This document shows, piece after piece, positions 33,604-42,348 of a DNA stretch of 63,721 nt. The stretch is from Actinomycetota bacterium (GTDB lineage: Bacteria; Actinomycetota; Humimicrobiia; Hakubellales; JAMDDV01): assembly GCA_023488455.1 (NCBI GenBank), contig JAMDDV010000017.1, positions 1-63,721 of the forward strand, given 5' to 3'. The position numbers and the translations under genes are program-made. The notes under the pieces were generated by a model. It worked only from the letters and a program-made list of their open reading frames with translations. It did no database searches and had not been told where the DNA came from. Within the stretch, counting starts at the first letter, position 1. Each line of letters opens with the position of its first letter.

Positions 33604-33975
33604 CTATTCTCCATACACCTCTTTAACTTCCCATGTTGCGATCAGGTGTACATCATTCTCGGTGAAGTCCTTTATGATTATCTGGCCAAACCCCACGGGA
33701 GCATGGAGCTTAATGTTCTTTACCATCTCCATGGCTTTGATAAGATTCTCCCTTTTGATTGGTTTCGTTGATCTCACCGGCACCCTTGGCAGCTCGCCAT
33801 CATTTATCCCGATGGTTGTAGTGAAGATCCTCCTGGGACAGGTAGCCTCGTTCATGGCATATGTTTTGCCCTTCTTGCATTGGTATCCTTCGATGCTGGA
33901 GATCGTGTTATCCGTGAAACTGACTTTTATCCTGCATGAAATAGGGCAGATTATGCAGGTGATATCTTTGGACAT
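33604..33975 (-). CDS. DUF1667 protein of the glycerol-3-phosphate dehydrogenase operon
   Basis: A 123-residue protein with a Cys-rich N-terminus (ITCIICPISCRIKV, then GYQCKKGKTYAMNEATCPRR), the DUF1667 pattern, and TTTIGINDGELPRVPVRSTK. DUF1667 genes occur next to GlpA-like and FAD oxidoreductase genes, apparently as a small iron-sulfur electron-transfer subunit. ATG at 33975 follows one base after the FAD oxidoreductase stop (TAACATG); the frame is open a little further upstream into that gene. Confidence 0.85.
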   Translation of the reverse strand: MSKDITCIICPISCRIKVSFTDNTISSIEGYQCKKGKTYAMNEATCPRRIFTTTIGINDGELPRVPVRSTKPIKRENLIKAMEMVKNIKLHAPVGFGQIIIKDFTENDVHLIATWEVKEVYGE

Positions 33976-33976
33976 G

Positions 33977-35245
33977 TTAATCCTGGTCAACATCTATTAC
34001 TATTTCCTGGTAATTAAACAATTCTTCCTTCATTTTGATAAGGTCGATAATTAGCATTTCTGATGGAACTACTGCCCTCTTTTTTAACTTCCATATGTAT
34101 TTACCATTTGCGTTAAACGATATATGAACATTTGTCAGCGGTTTTGAAACTCGAAGAGATACGAAGCCTGCATTTTCTGAGATTTTATAATCATGGAAAA
34201 CCTGAGAAACCACAGATGTGACATTTTTACCAGGCTTGAATATAACTTTCTTATCTGTTCTATTTAATCTTTCATCAGAATACAGCGCGGCGCTCCTACC
34301 TGCTGTCTCACCGCTATTTGAAACCCAGTCCACAAGGTCATATACCTGCACGACGTTACCGCAGGCAAAAATACCATCCATCGTCGTTTGCATCAGGTTA
34401 TCAACTATCGGGCCATTTGTCCTTGAGTCAATTTCAATGTCCAGGTTGCGGATAAGCTCGCCTTCAGGGATTAGGCCCAGGGATAGAAGGAGCGTATCAC
34501 ATTTTATGATTTCATCGGTACCCAGTATGTTTTCACTTGAGCTGTTAATTTCAGAAATTGTAACGCCTTCCACTCTTTCTTTTCCGTGGATAAAGGTAAC
34601 AGTGTGACTTAGGTACAGAGGTATTCTGAAATCTTCAAGGCACTGGACAACGTTTCTTTGCAGGCCACCGGGGTAGGAAAGCTTTTCAACTACCGCATTC
34701 ACCTTCATGCCCTCAAGCTTACACCTTCTGGCCATTATTAAACCGATATCTCCAGAACCCAAGATGACAACTTCTTTTCCTGGTAGGTAACCATGTATAT
34801 TAATTAATCTTTGTGCAGTGCCTGCTGTGAAAACACCAGCTGGCCTGAAACCGCTTATATGGGTATATCCGCGCACGCGTTCCCTGCAGCCCATGGCCAG
34901 GACAATCGCTTTTGCCCGGGTCTCTATCATTCCAAGATCAGTGTTTGTTAGCGTAATCTTTTTATCCACATCGATTTTTAAAACCGCTGTATCCAGAAGC
35001 AGATCGATTTTTTCATTATTTAACATCTGGGTATATCTGTGTGCGTATTCTGGGCCTGTTAAATCTTCGCCAAAATTTATCAGGCCAAAGCCAGTATGAA
35101 TGCACTGCTGCAAGATTCCACCGAGGTGTGTTTCTCGATCAATTAATAAAACATCTTTAGCTTCAAATTTCTTAGCGCTTATTGCTGCGGCAAGCCCAGC
35201 TGGGCCTCCTCCGATGATTACGACATCGTATATTTCTTTTAACAT
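33977..35245 (-). CDS. NAD(P)/FAD-dependent oxidoreductase (glp operon)
   Basis: A 422-residue flavoprotein. The FAD site is DVVIIGGGPAGLAAAISA, the NAD(P) site is EVVILGSGDIGLIMARRC, and the second FAD motif is MDGIFACGNVVQVYDLVDW. LGGILQQCIHTGFGLINFGE near the N-terminus is typical of the group found with GlpA-like dehydrogenases and DUF1667. It probably passes electrons from glycerol-3-phosphate oxidation to a soluble or membrane acceptor, in place of GlpB. It lies between glpA-like and DUF1667 genes. Confidence 0.85.
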   Translation of the reverse strand: MLKEIYDVVIIGGGPAGLAAAISAKKFEAKDVLLIDRETHLGGILQQCIHTGFGLINFGEDLTGPEYAHRYTQMLNNEKIDLLLDTAVLKIDVDKKITLTNTDLGMIETRAKAIVLAMGCRERVRGYTHISGFRPAGVFTAGTAQRLINIHGYLPGKEVVILGSGDIGLIMARRCKLEGMKVNAVVEKLSYPGGLQRNVVQCLEDFRIPLYLSHTVTFIHGKERVEGVTISEINSSSENILGTDEIIKCDTLLLSLGLIPEGELIRNLDIEIDSRTNGPIVDNLMQTTMDGIFACGNVVQVYDLVDWVSNSGETAGRSAALYSDERLNRTDKKVIFKPGKNVTSVVSQVFHDYKISENAGFVSLRVSKPLTNVHISFNANGKYIWKLKKRAVVPSEMLIIDLIKMKEELFNYQEIVIDVDQD

Positions 35246-35284
35246 AGACCTAATTTATTCATAGTAGTAAACAATACTTTGTAT

Positions 35285-36736
35285 TTAAATCACACCACCA
35301 ATGATTTTTGACCTACCGCCTTTTTTGGTTATGTCTTGAGGTCTCATTCCAGTTTCTCTCCTGATAATTTCTAAAATTCTGGGTAGGTCAAATCCTCCCT
35401 GACATCTACCTGCTCCAGCCCATGTCCTGAACTTAATTGCATCTATTGTTGTACAAGGTAGGGGAGAATGTATGGCGTTAACTGTATCTCCTTCAGTAAC
35501 GTTCTCACATCGGCAAATTATCCTTCCATGACGAGGGTCTTTTTTAATGGCCTCGCTCTTTTCACGATCATTCATATCTCTGAATAATGGTTTAATTTTG
35601 TAATCAGTTTTATAGTTAGCCTTCTTTTGCAATTTAAAGAAATTGTTCTCGATAATATCTAACACGTATTTAGATATTGCTGGGGCGGCAGTTAAACCGG
35701 GCGATGCGATCCCCGCCACATTTATTAGGCCACCAACCTCATCAGGCTTTTCTATTAAAAAATCCTCAGTATTCCCCATTGCTCTTATACCGGCATAACT
35801 TGCAATGTGTGAATGATATTTTAAAAATGGGGCAATCCTGGCTGCGCTATTAAGAACCTCTTTTAAGCCCTCTCTGGTTGTTGATGTATCAGACCTATCT
35901 GAAACAATTTTGAAAGTACCACCCATGATTATATTTCCCTTGATTGTTGGTAAAACAGCGACGCCCTTACCACCATTTATTGGTTTTTGATATAAAGAGC
36001 TCTTAATTAATCCTTGAATATTTTTATCGAAGACGAAATATTCACCTTTATAGGGGGTAATGTGAAAGTAATCTGACCCAGCCATCTTCATAATTTTGTC
36101 TGAGTCTACTCCAGCACAGTTTATTACCAATTTTGAAAAGAATTTATCTTTTCTGCTTTTAACTCCAATTACATTATTTTTACTATCTTTTATGAGATCC
36201 GTTACCTCAGCATCAAAATAAAATTTGCAGCCATTAACAATTGCAAACTCTGCCAGTGCTATGGTTAATAAAAAAACATCTACAATGCCAGCGTCCTCAG
36301 CCCATAGTGCTGCGAAGACATCTCTGGATAAATTTGGCTCCTGTTTTAGAAGTTGAGCTTTATTAATGATCCTAACTCTTGGGGCTCCATTTAAATATGC
36401 TCTTTCTAGTAGTTGCTCAAGAATAGTAATGTCTGCTGGATAGGTAATGACAACCAAACTTCCAATTCTCCTAAATGGGACTCCGAGCTGCAAGCAAAAA
36501 TCAGGAAACATTTTATTTCCCTCAACATTTAGCTTTGCTTTCAGGGTGTTGGGCTTTGGGTTAAATCCGGCATGAACATGTCCACCGTTAGCCTTACTCT
36601 GGCCAGAACAAACAAAGGATGTCTTTTCAAGCAGACAAACTTTAAGGTCATAATAACTTAGGTCACGGGCAATTGCACATCCAGTTACTCCACCACCAAT
36701 TATTATTATGTCAAAAATATTGTTATTTGAGCCCAT
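35285..36736 (-). CDS. glpA: Glycerol-3-phosphate dehydrogenase, GlpA-like, with BFD-like [2Fe-2S] domain
   Basis: A 483-residue protein. Residues ~1-370 form a DAO-type FAD domain (DIIIIGGGVTGCAIARDL, then CSGQSKANGGHVHAGFNP and GKGVAVLPTIKGNIIMGGTF). Residues ~405-460 are a BFD-like domain with IICRCENVTEGD and GAGRCQGGFD, whose Cys bind a [2Fe-2S] cluster. This matches anaerobic GlpA-type dehydrogenases, which oxidise glycerol-3-phosphate to dihydroxyacetone phosphate. It lies just after glpK and before the FAD oxidoreductase and DUF1667 genes. Confidence 0.88.
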   Translation of the reverse strand: MGSNNNIFDIIIIGGGVTGCAIARDLSYYDLKVCLLEKTSFVCSGQSKANGGHVHAGFNPKPNTLKAKLNVEGNKMFPDFCLQLGVPFRRIGSLVVITYPADITILEQLLERAYLNGAPRVRIINKAQLLKQEPNLSRDVFAALWAEDAGIVDVFLLTIALAEFAIVNGCKFYFDAEVTDLIKDSKNNVIGVKSRKDKFFSKLVINCAGVDSDKIMKMAGSDYFHITPYKGEYFVFDKNIQGLIKSSLYQKPINGGKGVAVLPTIKGNIIMGGTFKIVSDRSDTSTTREGLKEVLNSAARIAPFLKYHSHIASYAGIRAMGNTEDFLIEKPDEVGGLINVAGIASPGLTAAPAISKYVLDIIENNFFKLQKKANYKTDYKIKPLFRDMNDREKSEAIKKDPRHGRIICRCENVTEGDTVNAIHSPLPCTTIDAIKFRTWAGAGRCQGGFDLPRILEIIRRETGMRPQDITKKGGRSKIIGGVI

Positions 36737-36753
36737 TTTATGAGACTTTGATT

Positions 36754-38271
36754 TTATTCACATTCTTTTGCCCAGTTTCTGGAAAGTAAAATTGCCCTGC
36801 TCCAGTTCCTGTAGAGTTTCTCCCTCAGGTCATTACCAATTTCTGGCAGATATTCATCAGGCGTCCTTTCATCTTTTATTTCATCGGGACCATCCCATAT
36901 CCCAATTCCAATACCTGCTCCGTACATGGAGCCAAGCGCAGTAAATTCTTTTAAATCATATTTTATGATCTTTATTCCCGTAATATCTGCCAGTATCTTG
37001 CAGAATAGCCTGTTCTGTGAAACACCACCATCTATCTTCATCTGGATGAATTTTATTTTAGAATCTCTTTCCATGGCCAGGAGTACATCGCAAGTGCTCA
37101 AGGCCATTGATTCAAGAGCTGTCCTAATGATCTGCTTTTTTCCTGATGCTCGCGTTAGTCCTATGATCAGCCCTCTTGCATAAGGGTCCCAGAATGGAGC
37201 ACCCAGGCCAGTGAAGGCAGGCACAAGAAATAGGTTATCCTGATAGTTGACTCCTGAAGCAAGGATTTCAATTTCATCGTAGCTATTTATGATTCCAAGC
37301 TCCTCTTTTAACCACTGAAGTATGCTGCCTGTGTTGTAAATTGAGCCCTCCAGTGCGTAATAAACCTCATTGTTATTTGATCCAAAAAATATCGTTGTCA
37401 GCAGATTGTTTTTACTGGATATTTTCCTGCGGCCGGTATTCATTATCAGGAAAGAACCTGTACCGAAGGTGCACTTTATGTCTCCCTCGCTAAAACATTT
37501 CTGACCAAAAAGTGCGGCTTGCTGGTCTCCGAAGACTGAGCATATCGGAATTTTTCTTTTAAAAACTGAATTATCATGTGTATAACCATATATTGCATTT
37601 CCAAAGCTTGGAATAGCTCTTGGTAAAACATTTAAAGGGATATTGAAGATGTCCAGTAACTCTTCATCCCATGTTAGATTTATTATATTAAATAACATGG
37701 TTCTTGAAGCATTGGAGTAATCTGTAAGGTGCTGTCCAGTTATATTGAAGATTATCCAGCTATCTACAGTCCCAAATAATAAATTCCCTGTTTCTGCTTT
37801 CTTGATCGGTGTTTCATTATTTTTTAATAGCCACTCCAGTTTTGTAGCTGAAAAGTATGGGTCTATAGTCAAACCCGTTTTTTGCTTAATTACCTCTTCA
37901 AATCCATGTTTTTTCAATTCCGCACATCTATCTGAAGTTCGTCTATCCTGCCATACAATTAAATTAGAGAGAGGTTTGCCGCTTTGTCTGTCCCAGATCA
38001 GCGTCGATTCCCTTTGGTTAGAGATGCCCAGAGCCAGTATATGATTTGGATCAATTCCTGAGCTTTTAATTGATTTTGCTATTACGCTCTGGGTTGTTTC
38101 CCATATTTCAACTGGGTCCTCTTCAACCCATCCCGGCTTTGGATAGAATTGCTTTATCGCTTGAAATGACTCAGATAAGACCTCACCGGCTAAGTTAAAT
38201 GTAATAAATCTTATTGAGGTGGTGCCGAGGTCTATCACACCAATATAGTCTGCTTTTTTACCAGATATCAT
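36754..38271 (-). CDS. glpK: Glycerol kinase
   Basis: A 505-residue FGGY-family kinase. YIGVIDLGTTSIRFITFN is the N-terminal phosphate loop, QAIKQFYPKPGWVEEDPVEI and ALGISNQRESTLIWDRQSG match glycerol kinase closely, and CTFGTGSFLIMNTG and GALEGSIYNTG-like segments (here YYALEGSIYNTGSILQWL) complete it. It makes glycerol-3-phosphate for the dehydrogenase encoded next. It starts the minus-strand glp operon. No glycerol facilitator gene is in the window. Confidence 0.95.
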   Translation of the reverse strand: MISGKKADYIGVIDLGTTSIRFITFNLAGEVLSESFQAIKQFYPKPGWVEEDPVEIWETTQSVIAKSIKSSGIDPNHILALGISNQRESTLIWDRQSGKPLSNLIVWQDRRTSDRCAELKKHGFEEVIKQKTGLTIDPYFSATKLEWLLKNNETPIKKAETGNLLFGTVDSWIIFNITGQHLTDYSNASRTMLFNIINLTWDEELLDIFNIPLNVLPRAIPSFGNAIYGYTHDNSVFKRKIPICSVFGDQQAALFGQKCFSEGDIKCTFGTGSFLIMNTGRRKISSKNNLLTTIFFGSNNNEVYYALEGSIYNTGSILQWLKEELGIINSYDEIEILASGVNYQDNLFLVPAFTGLGAPFWDPYARGLIIGLTRASGKKQIIRTALESMALSTCDVLLAMERDSKIKFIQMKIDGGVSQNRLFCKILADITGIKIIKYDLKEFTALGSMYGAGIGIGIWDGPDEIKDERTPDEYLPEIGNDLREKLYRNWSRAILLSRNWAKECE

Positions 38272-38481
38272 GTTTTTATTTTACTTGACTTTTTGATAGT
38301 TATGTAAATTAAAAATGCACATCCTTTATTGACCCTTAGCATAATGGTGATTATTTTAGTTACCAAAGCGCTCTAAGGGGGTCAAGAGCATGAACATTCT
38401 AGTTCATCTTAGGAGATCCAATCTACAAGCTGTATTTTCTGCAAATGGAAAAATAAACTCTACAAAATACATACTTACTTA

Positions 38482-38510
38482 TTGACACAGATAGACAAGT
38501 AATGTATTAT
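38482..38510 (+). promoter_or_regulatory. Strong promoter of the ROK-kinase sugar operon
   Basis: TTGACA at 38482-38487, a 17-base spacer and TATTAT at 38505-38510, about 60 bases before the ROK gene ATG. The rest of the 38272-38570 gap holds the divergent glpK upstream region, which includes a GTTACCAAAGCGCTCT stretch reminiscent of a LacI-family operator. Confidence 0.7.
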
Positions 38511-38517
38511 GCCTATA

Positions 38518-38543
38518 TCATATGATTATTAATACTCATATGA
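38518..38543 (+). promoter_or_regulatory. Candidate operator: two TCATATGA palindromes
   Basis: TCATATGA occurs at 38518-38525 and again at 38536-38543, 18 bases apart start to start, immediately downstream of the -10 box. This position suits a repressor. A related TCATGTGA (45575-45582) followed by CATATG lies just before the pfkB start. The SorC-type regulator encoded at 46569 is a candidate to bind both. Confidence 0.45.
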
Positions 38544-38570
38544 GCATTGATTTAAAACAAGGAACCGGAA

Positions 38571-39602
38571 ATGGGTAAAGAGCTCAAATTGGCGATAGGC
38601 ATTGACGCAGGAGGCACTAATATAAAATGTGCTCTGTTAAGCTCGGAAGGTAAAGTTTTGCTTCAGACTTCTATGCTGACTGATTCGAATGCGGGTCCTG
38701 AAGGTATAAAAGATCAGATTGTCTTACTGACAAAACATGTTTCGGATAATTGTAGCCTAAAGGTTTCCGATATTGAGGGGATCGGTATTGCGTTCGCAGG
38801 AGGGATAACTGATACAGGAAAGGTGGAGTGGACAGTACATGTGGGTGAAGGCTGGTTGGGTTATGATCTTGGCGCTGCGCTACATTCTAAGTTACACGAT
38901 AAACTATATTTTGCTCTAGATGTTCAAGCTGCGGCGTTAGGGGAAGGGTATTTTGGAGCAGCACGAGGAGTAAATTCTTATGTAGTTATAACAGTAGGCA
39001 CGGGAATAGGGGCTGGCATTGTTGTTGGTGGAAAGGTCTTTACGGGAGGACTGGGAACTGCAGGTAACATTGGCCATACAATAGTCGATGATCAGAATAC
39101 CAGAATGTGCGCTTGTGGTAACTATGGTTGTCTTGAAACTCTTGTAGCATCTGGAGCGTTAGCAGAGAGAGCTGCTAAGGCAATAAAAGAGGAAACCAAA
39201 ACGAAGATTGCTGATCTATGCAAAGGGAAGCTGGGAGATATAACTCCCAGCTTGATTCACAAAGCGGCAATGATGGGAGATGCATTAGCTATCCAAATTT
39301 TTGAAGAAGCAGGTCATTTTTTTGGTTTAGCTCTTCTTAATCTAATAGATATATTATCGCCCCAGATGGTCGTCGTAGGTGGAGGCGTAGCGGAGTCGGG
39401 AGATTTCTTTTTAAAGCCGGCGCGTGAAGAAGTAAAAAGGAGAGCTTGGCCACCGATTGCACGGACTGTTCCTGTAGTTCAAGCTCTACTTGGTAATATG
39501 TCAGGTACGTTTGGTGCTGTTAGCATGGTCTTTAATGACATTAGAGTGAGGCAAAATGATGTATTAGTAGATCTCTCATGCTCGATCAAGAAGGAGCCCT
39601 GA
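38571..39602 (+). CDS. ROK-family sugar kinase
   Basis: A 343-residue ROK kinase. LAIGIDAGGTNIKCALL is the ATP phosphate loop, FALDVQAAALGEGYFGAARG includes the catalytic Asp region, and CACGNYGCLE is the ROK zinc motif. There is no HTH domain, so it is an enzyme, not a ROK repressor. It phosphorylates a hexose at O6, most likely glucose, allose or fructose. It is first in an operon with an RPE/AlsE-type epimerase (which starts three bases after its stop) and a cupin isomerase, an arrangement that recalls AlsK of the allose pathway. Substrate is inference. Confidence 0.85.
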   Translation: MGKELKLAIGIDAGGTNIKCALLSSEGKVLLQTSMLTDSNAGPEGIKDQIVLLTKHVSDNCSLKVSDIEGIGIAFAGGITDTGKVEWTVHVGEGWLGYDLGAALHSKLHDKLYFALDVQAAALGEGYFGAARGVNSYVVITVGTGIGAGIVVGGKVFTGGLGTAGNIGHTIVDDQNTRMCACGNYGCLETLVASGALAERAAKAIKEETKTKIADLCKGKLGDITPSLIHKAAMMGDALAIQIFEEAGHFFGLALLNLIDILSPQMVVVGGGVAESGDFFLKPAREEVKRRAWPPIARTVPVVQALLGNMSGTFGAVSMVFNDIRVRQNDVLVDLSCSIKKEP

Positions 39603-39604
39603 TT

Positions 39605-40309
39605 ATGCTTAAAACAAAGATGGCTCTTTCGGTAATGCTGGCGGATTTTTGGAATCTTAAAGATGATATTCTCGCTTATGAGAAAGCCAAGGTTGAATTG
39701 ATCCACTTTGATGTCATGGATGGCTCCTTTGTTCAGAATTTCACCTTAGGGCATGACATCCTGAGGTCGTTAAGCAAAAATACGAAGATTCCTATTGATG
39801 CTCATCTAATGGTTATGGAGCCGGAAAGACATATTGAAGCTTTTGCGGAGTCAGGCGCAAGCATGTGTACTGTGCATGTTGAGGTATGCAAACATTTAGA
39901 CCGTACACTCAGAATGATAAGAGAATGCGGAATGAAAGTAGGAGCAGCTCTTAATCCGGCTACCAGCCTTTGTACTCTCGAGTATGTATTAGGAGAGTTA
40001 GATATGGTGTTAATTATGACGGTGAATCCTGGTTTTGCTTCACAAAGCTTTATTTCATCGATGGTATCGAAAATAAAAAAGTTGAGAGAAATGTTTAATG
40101 AGAGAAATCTAGAAACTGATATTGAGGTAGATGGATGTGTCTCATTAGAGACTATTCCTATTACGGCAGGGGTGGGAGCGAATGTTTTTGTCTTGGGAAC
40201 CTCTAGCATCTACCGTGAGGGGATTGAGCTTGTTTCAGGAATCCAGACCATACGAAGTTGTGCTGAGGAATCACTTCGCAAATATTTTATGGGAAGGGGG
40301 CACCTGTGA
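39605..40309 (+). CDS. Ribulose-phosphate 3-epimerase family protein (Rpe or AlsE type)
   Basis: A 234-residue TIM barrel. The metal-binding His34 and Asp36 are in ELIHFDVMDGSFVQNFTLG, His67 is in DAHLMV, and the C-terminal Asp is in IEVDGCVS; VNPGFASQSFI is the phosphate loop. Start is the ATG at 39605, with AAGGAG nine bases upstream; an in-frame ATG at 39578 inside the kinase gene is less likely. The family includes ribulose-5-phosphate and allulose-6-phosphate 3-epimerases. Next to a ROK kinase and a hexose isomerase, the allulose-6-phosphate reaction is at least as likely. VQN replaces the usual VPN. Confidence 0.85.
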   Translation: MLKTKMALSVMLADFWNLKDDILAYEKAKVELIHFDVMDGSFVQNFTLGHDILRSLSKNTKIPIDAHLMVMEPERHIEAFAESGASMCTVHVEVCKHLDRTLRMIRECGMKVGAALNPATSLCTLEYVLGELDMVLIMTVNPGFASQSFISSMVSKIKKLREMFNERNLETDIEVDGCVSLETIPITAGVGANVFVLGTSSIYREGIELVSGIQTIRSCAEESLRKYFMGRGHL

Positions 40310-41163
40310 AAATAGATCTTCAAGTTCTATCAGGTCTTTCCCTCTTATTGGATTCGGAAACATCGGGGTTGATTCTCTGTAACGGAATGCAAATCTCTAA
40401 AACGGATATCAGGCGAGCAGAAGACTTGAAAGAAGTATGGTTGGATCCCACGAAAGCAACTTCTGCACCGATTTATTGGATTTATTATCTCTCACCCGAG
40501 AGTAAACATAAGTTTTTGCTGGAAGAATCAAATCTGGTCTTTGGAATTGTGGTAATCCCTCCTTATAAAGTAGGAAGGGAGTATGTTAAGACCAGAGGTC
40601 ATTATCATCACCTAATGCCCGACTCTCCACTTGCCTACCCTGAGGTTTATTCTCACTTTTACGGAAACCTACAATATTTGATTCAAAGACCGAAATCTTT
40701 TACAGAGATTGATAACCTAGAGGAATGCATCTTGCTTAACTTACAAGAACAGGAGAGTTTTATTATCCCGCCGGGCTATGCACACTTTATCATTAACCCT
40801 ACTAATGAAGTAGGCGTGATGGCCGGATTGTGGTGTGGGAATAAGATACAGGATTCTGCACCTATCATTAAGACGAAAGGCGCAGGTTATTACTTGATAG
40901 AAGAGAGTGGAAGTAGCTGTTTTATTCCCAATCCAAATTATAGACATGTGCCGCCTATCAGCAAATTAATTTCTCTGAAGAACACACCATTTCAGCCACT
41001 TGACAGGAAGCCATTGTGGTCATCCTTTGTTGAAAATCCTGAGCAATATGCTTTTTTAACGTCTCCAAGAGAAGCTGAAAGATTTTTTGCAAGTTATTCT
41101 GTTCGAGCTCAAGGTAAAAATAACCACCAGCCAACCAAACAATGTCTTAATAGAGGTGATTGA
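40306..41163 (+). CDS. Cupin-type phosphoglucose isomerase-like protein
   Basis: A 285-residue cupin related to archaeal phosphoglucose isomerase. The metal ligands are visible: His99 and His101 in TRGHYHH, Glu113 in YPEVYSHF, and His160 in IPPGYAHFIIN. It would interconvert an aldose-6-phosphate and a ketose-6-phosphate using Fe or Mn. GTG at 40306 overlaps the epimerase stop by four bases. In an allose-type route it would take the place of RpiB/AlsI; plain glucose-6-phosphate isomerase is the alternative. Residues after ~220 are outside the cupin core. Confidence 0.75.
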   Translation: MKIDLQVLSGLSLLLDSETSGLILCNGMQISKTDIRRAEDLKEVWLDPTKATSAPIYWIYYLSPESKHKFLLEESNLVFGIVVIPPYKVGREYVKTRGHYHHLMPDSPLAYPEVYSHFYGNLQYLIQRPKSFTEIDNLEECILLNLQEQESFIIPPGYAHFIINPTNEVGVMAGLWCGNKIQDSAPIIKTKGAGYYLIEESGSSCFIPNPNYRHVPPISKLISLKNTPFQPLDRKPLWSSFVENPEQYAFLTSPREAERFFASYSVRAQGKNNHQPTKQCLNRGD

Positions 41164-41167
41164 AAAG

Positions 41168-42175
41168 TTGGGTGACGACTTAGACAAAGTAGAAGAGGTA
41201 GTGGTGCGGAAAGGAATAATTCCCTCGCTTTCTTTTACTACGATTATAAAATATATTGGACGATATACGATATATTTAGTATTAGTCTCAATGATGATAA
41301 TACTAAGTTTTCTTTCCCCTCATTTCTTAACTTTAAGCAACATTCTCAACGTGGCAAGGCAAGTTTCTATAGGGGCAATAGTTGCATTCGGCATGATGGT
41401 TCCCCTCTTAGCAGGAGAGTTTGATATTTCAGTAGGTTCGAACATGGCCCTAGCATCAGCGTTAGTTATAGGGCTCATGGGGAGAGAAGGAGTGTATTTG
41501 GCTTTTTTGGTGGCATTAGGGGCAGGTCTATTAATTGGTCTTGTCAATGGCTTATTTAATACTAAGGGGAAAATACCTTCCTTTATTGTCACCCTCAGCA
41601 CTATGGGAATTGTCCGAGGATTAGTCTTTCTCTATACCAAAGGAAATAGTTCCATGGTGGCTGGAAATGCTCCTGATCTCTTTTTTATACTTGGCAAAGG
41701 GTATATTGGACCCATACCCTTCCCGGTTATTGTTATGCTGATAATCTTTTTAGCATGTGCTCTTGTTCTATCTTGGACAAAATTTGGTAGCCATATTTAT
41801 GCCATAGGTGGGAACAGACAAGCCTCTCATCTTTTTGGAATAAATGTAGATAGGCATATTATCTACGCGTTTATGGTAAGCGGATTCCTCGCTGCTTTTT
41901 CTGGCATAATGCTGGCTTCGCGTCTTTCTGCTACTCAACCAACGGCAGGAACAGGAGCAGAATTTGACGCTTTAGCGGCTATTGTTATAGGAGGAACCAA
42001 ATTAAGTGGAGGAAAGGGATCCATTGCACGTACTCTTGTAGGAGTTTTTATCATCGGCCTGATCAATAATGGTATCAACCTACTGGGTATTGAGACTTTT
42101 TATCATACCATTATCAAAGGAGCAATCATACTTTTTGCTGTGTTATTCGAACAGATCAGAGAGAGACGACAATGA
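41168..42175 (+). CDS. Sugar ABC transporter permease (RbsC/FrcC type)
   Basis: A ~335-residue permease with eight or more hydrophobic segments of the branched ribose-type family: LLAGEFDISVGSNMALASAL and AIGGNRQASHLFGINVDRHI, then IVIGGTKLSGGKGSIARTLV are the family signatures. I place the start at TTG 41168, with GAGGTGA eight bases upstream; the frame is open to 41087, but this would overlap the isomerase gene by 77 bases. It pairs with the binding protein that follows. Confidence 0.85.
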   Translation: MGDDLDKVEEVVVRKGIIPSLSFTTIIKYIGRYTIYLVLVSMMIILSFLSPHFLTLSNILNVARQVSIGAIVAFGMMVPLLAGEFDISVGSNMALASALVIGLMGREGVYLAFLVALGAGLLIGLVNGLFNTKGKIPSFIVTLSTMGIVRGLVFLYTKGNSSMVAGNAPDLFFILGKGYIGPIPFPVIVMLIIFLACALVLSWTKFGSHIYAIGGNRQASHLFGINVDRHIIYAFMVSGFLAAFSGIMLASRLSATQPTAGTGAEFDALAAIVIGGTKLSGGKGSIARTLVGVFIIGLINNGINLLGIETFYHTIIKGAIILFAVLFEQIRERRQ

Positions 42176-42348
42176 GGCTGAAATGGATAGGAGGTGATGT
42201 CAGATAAGAGTTAAGCCTGAGTGTTATTGGAATCAATAATTCGGGAATATGGGAAGTTTGAATAACGAAACATCTCATAATGAAGGGGGTGATATAGAGA
42301 AATTATTTGTGATTTGTATTTCAGAAATCTGTGCGAAAGGAGAATGAA

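Noticed and set aside
41087..41167. Longer N-terminus of the sugar permease
   Set aside because: It would overlap the isomerase gene by 77 bases and is not membrane-protein-like; TTG 41168 has a well-spaced ribosome site.
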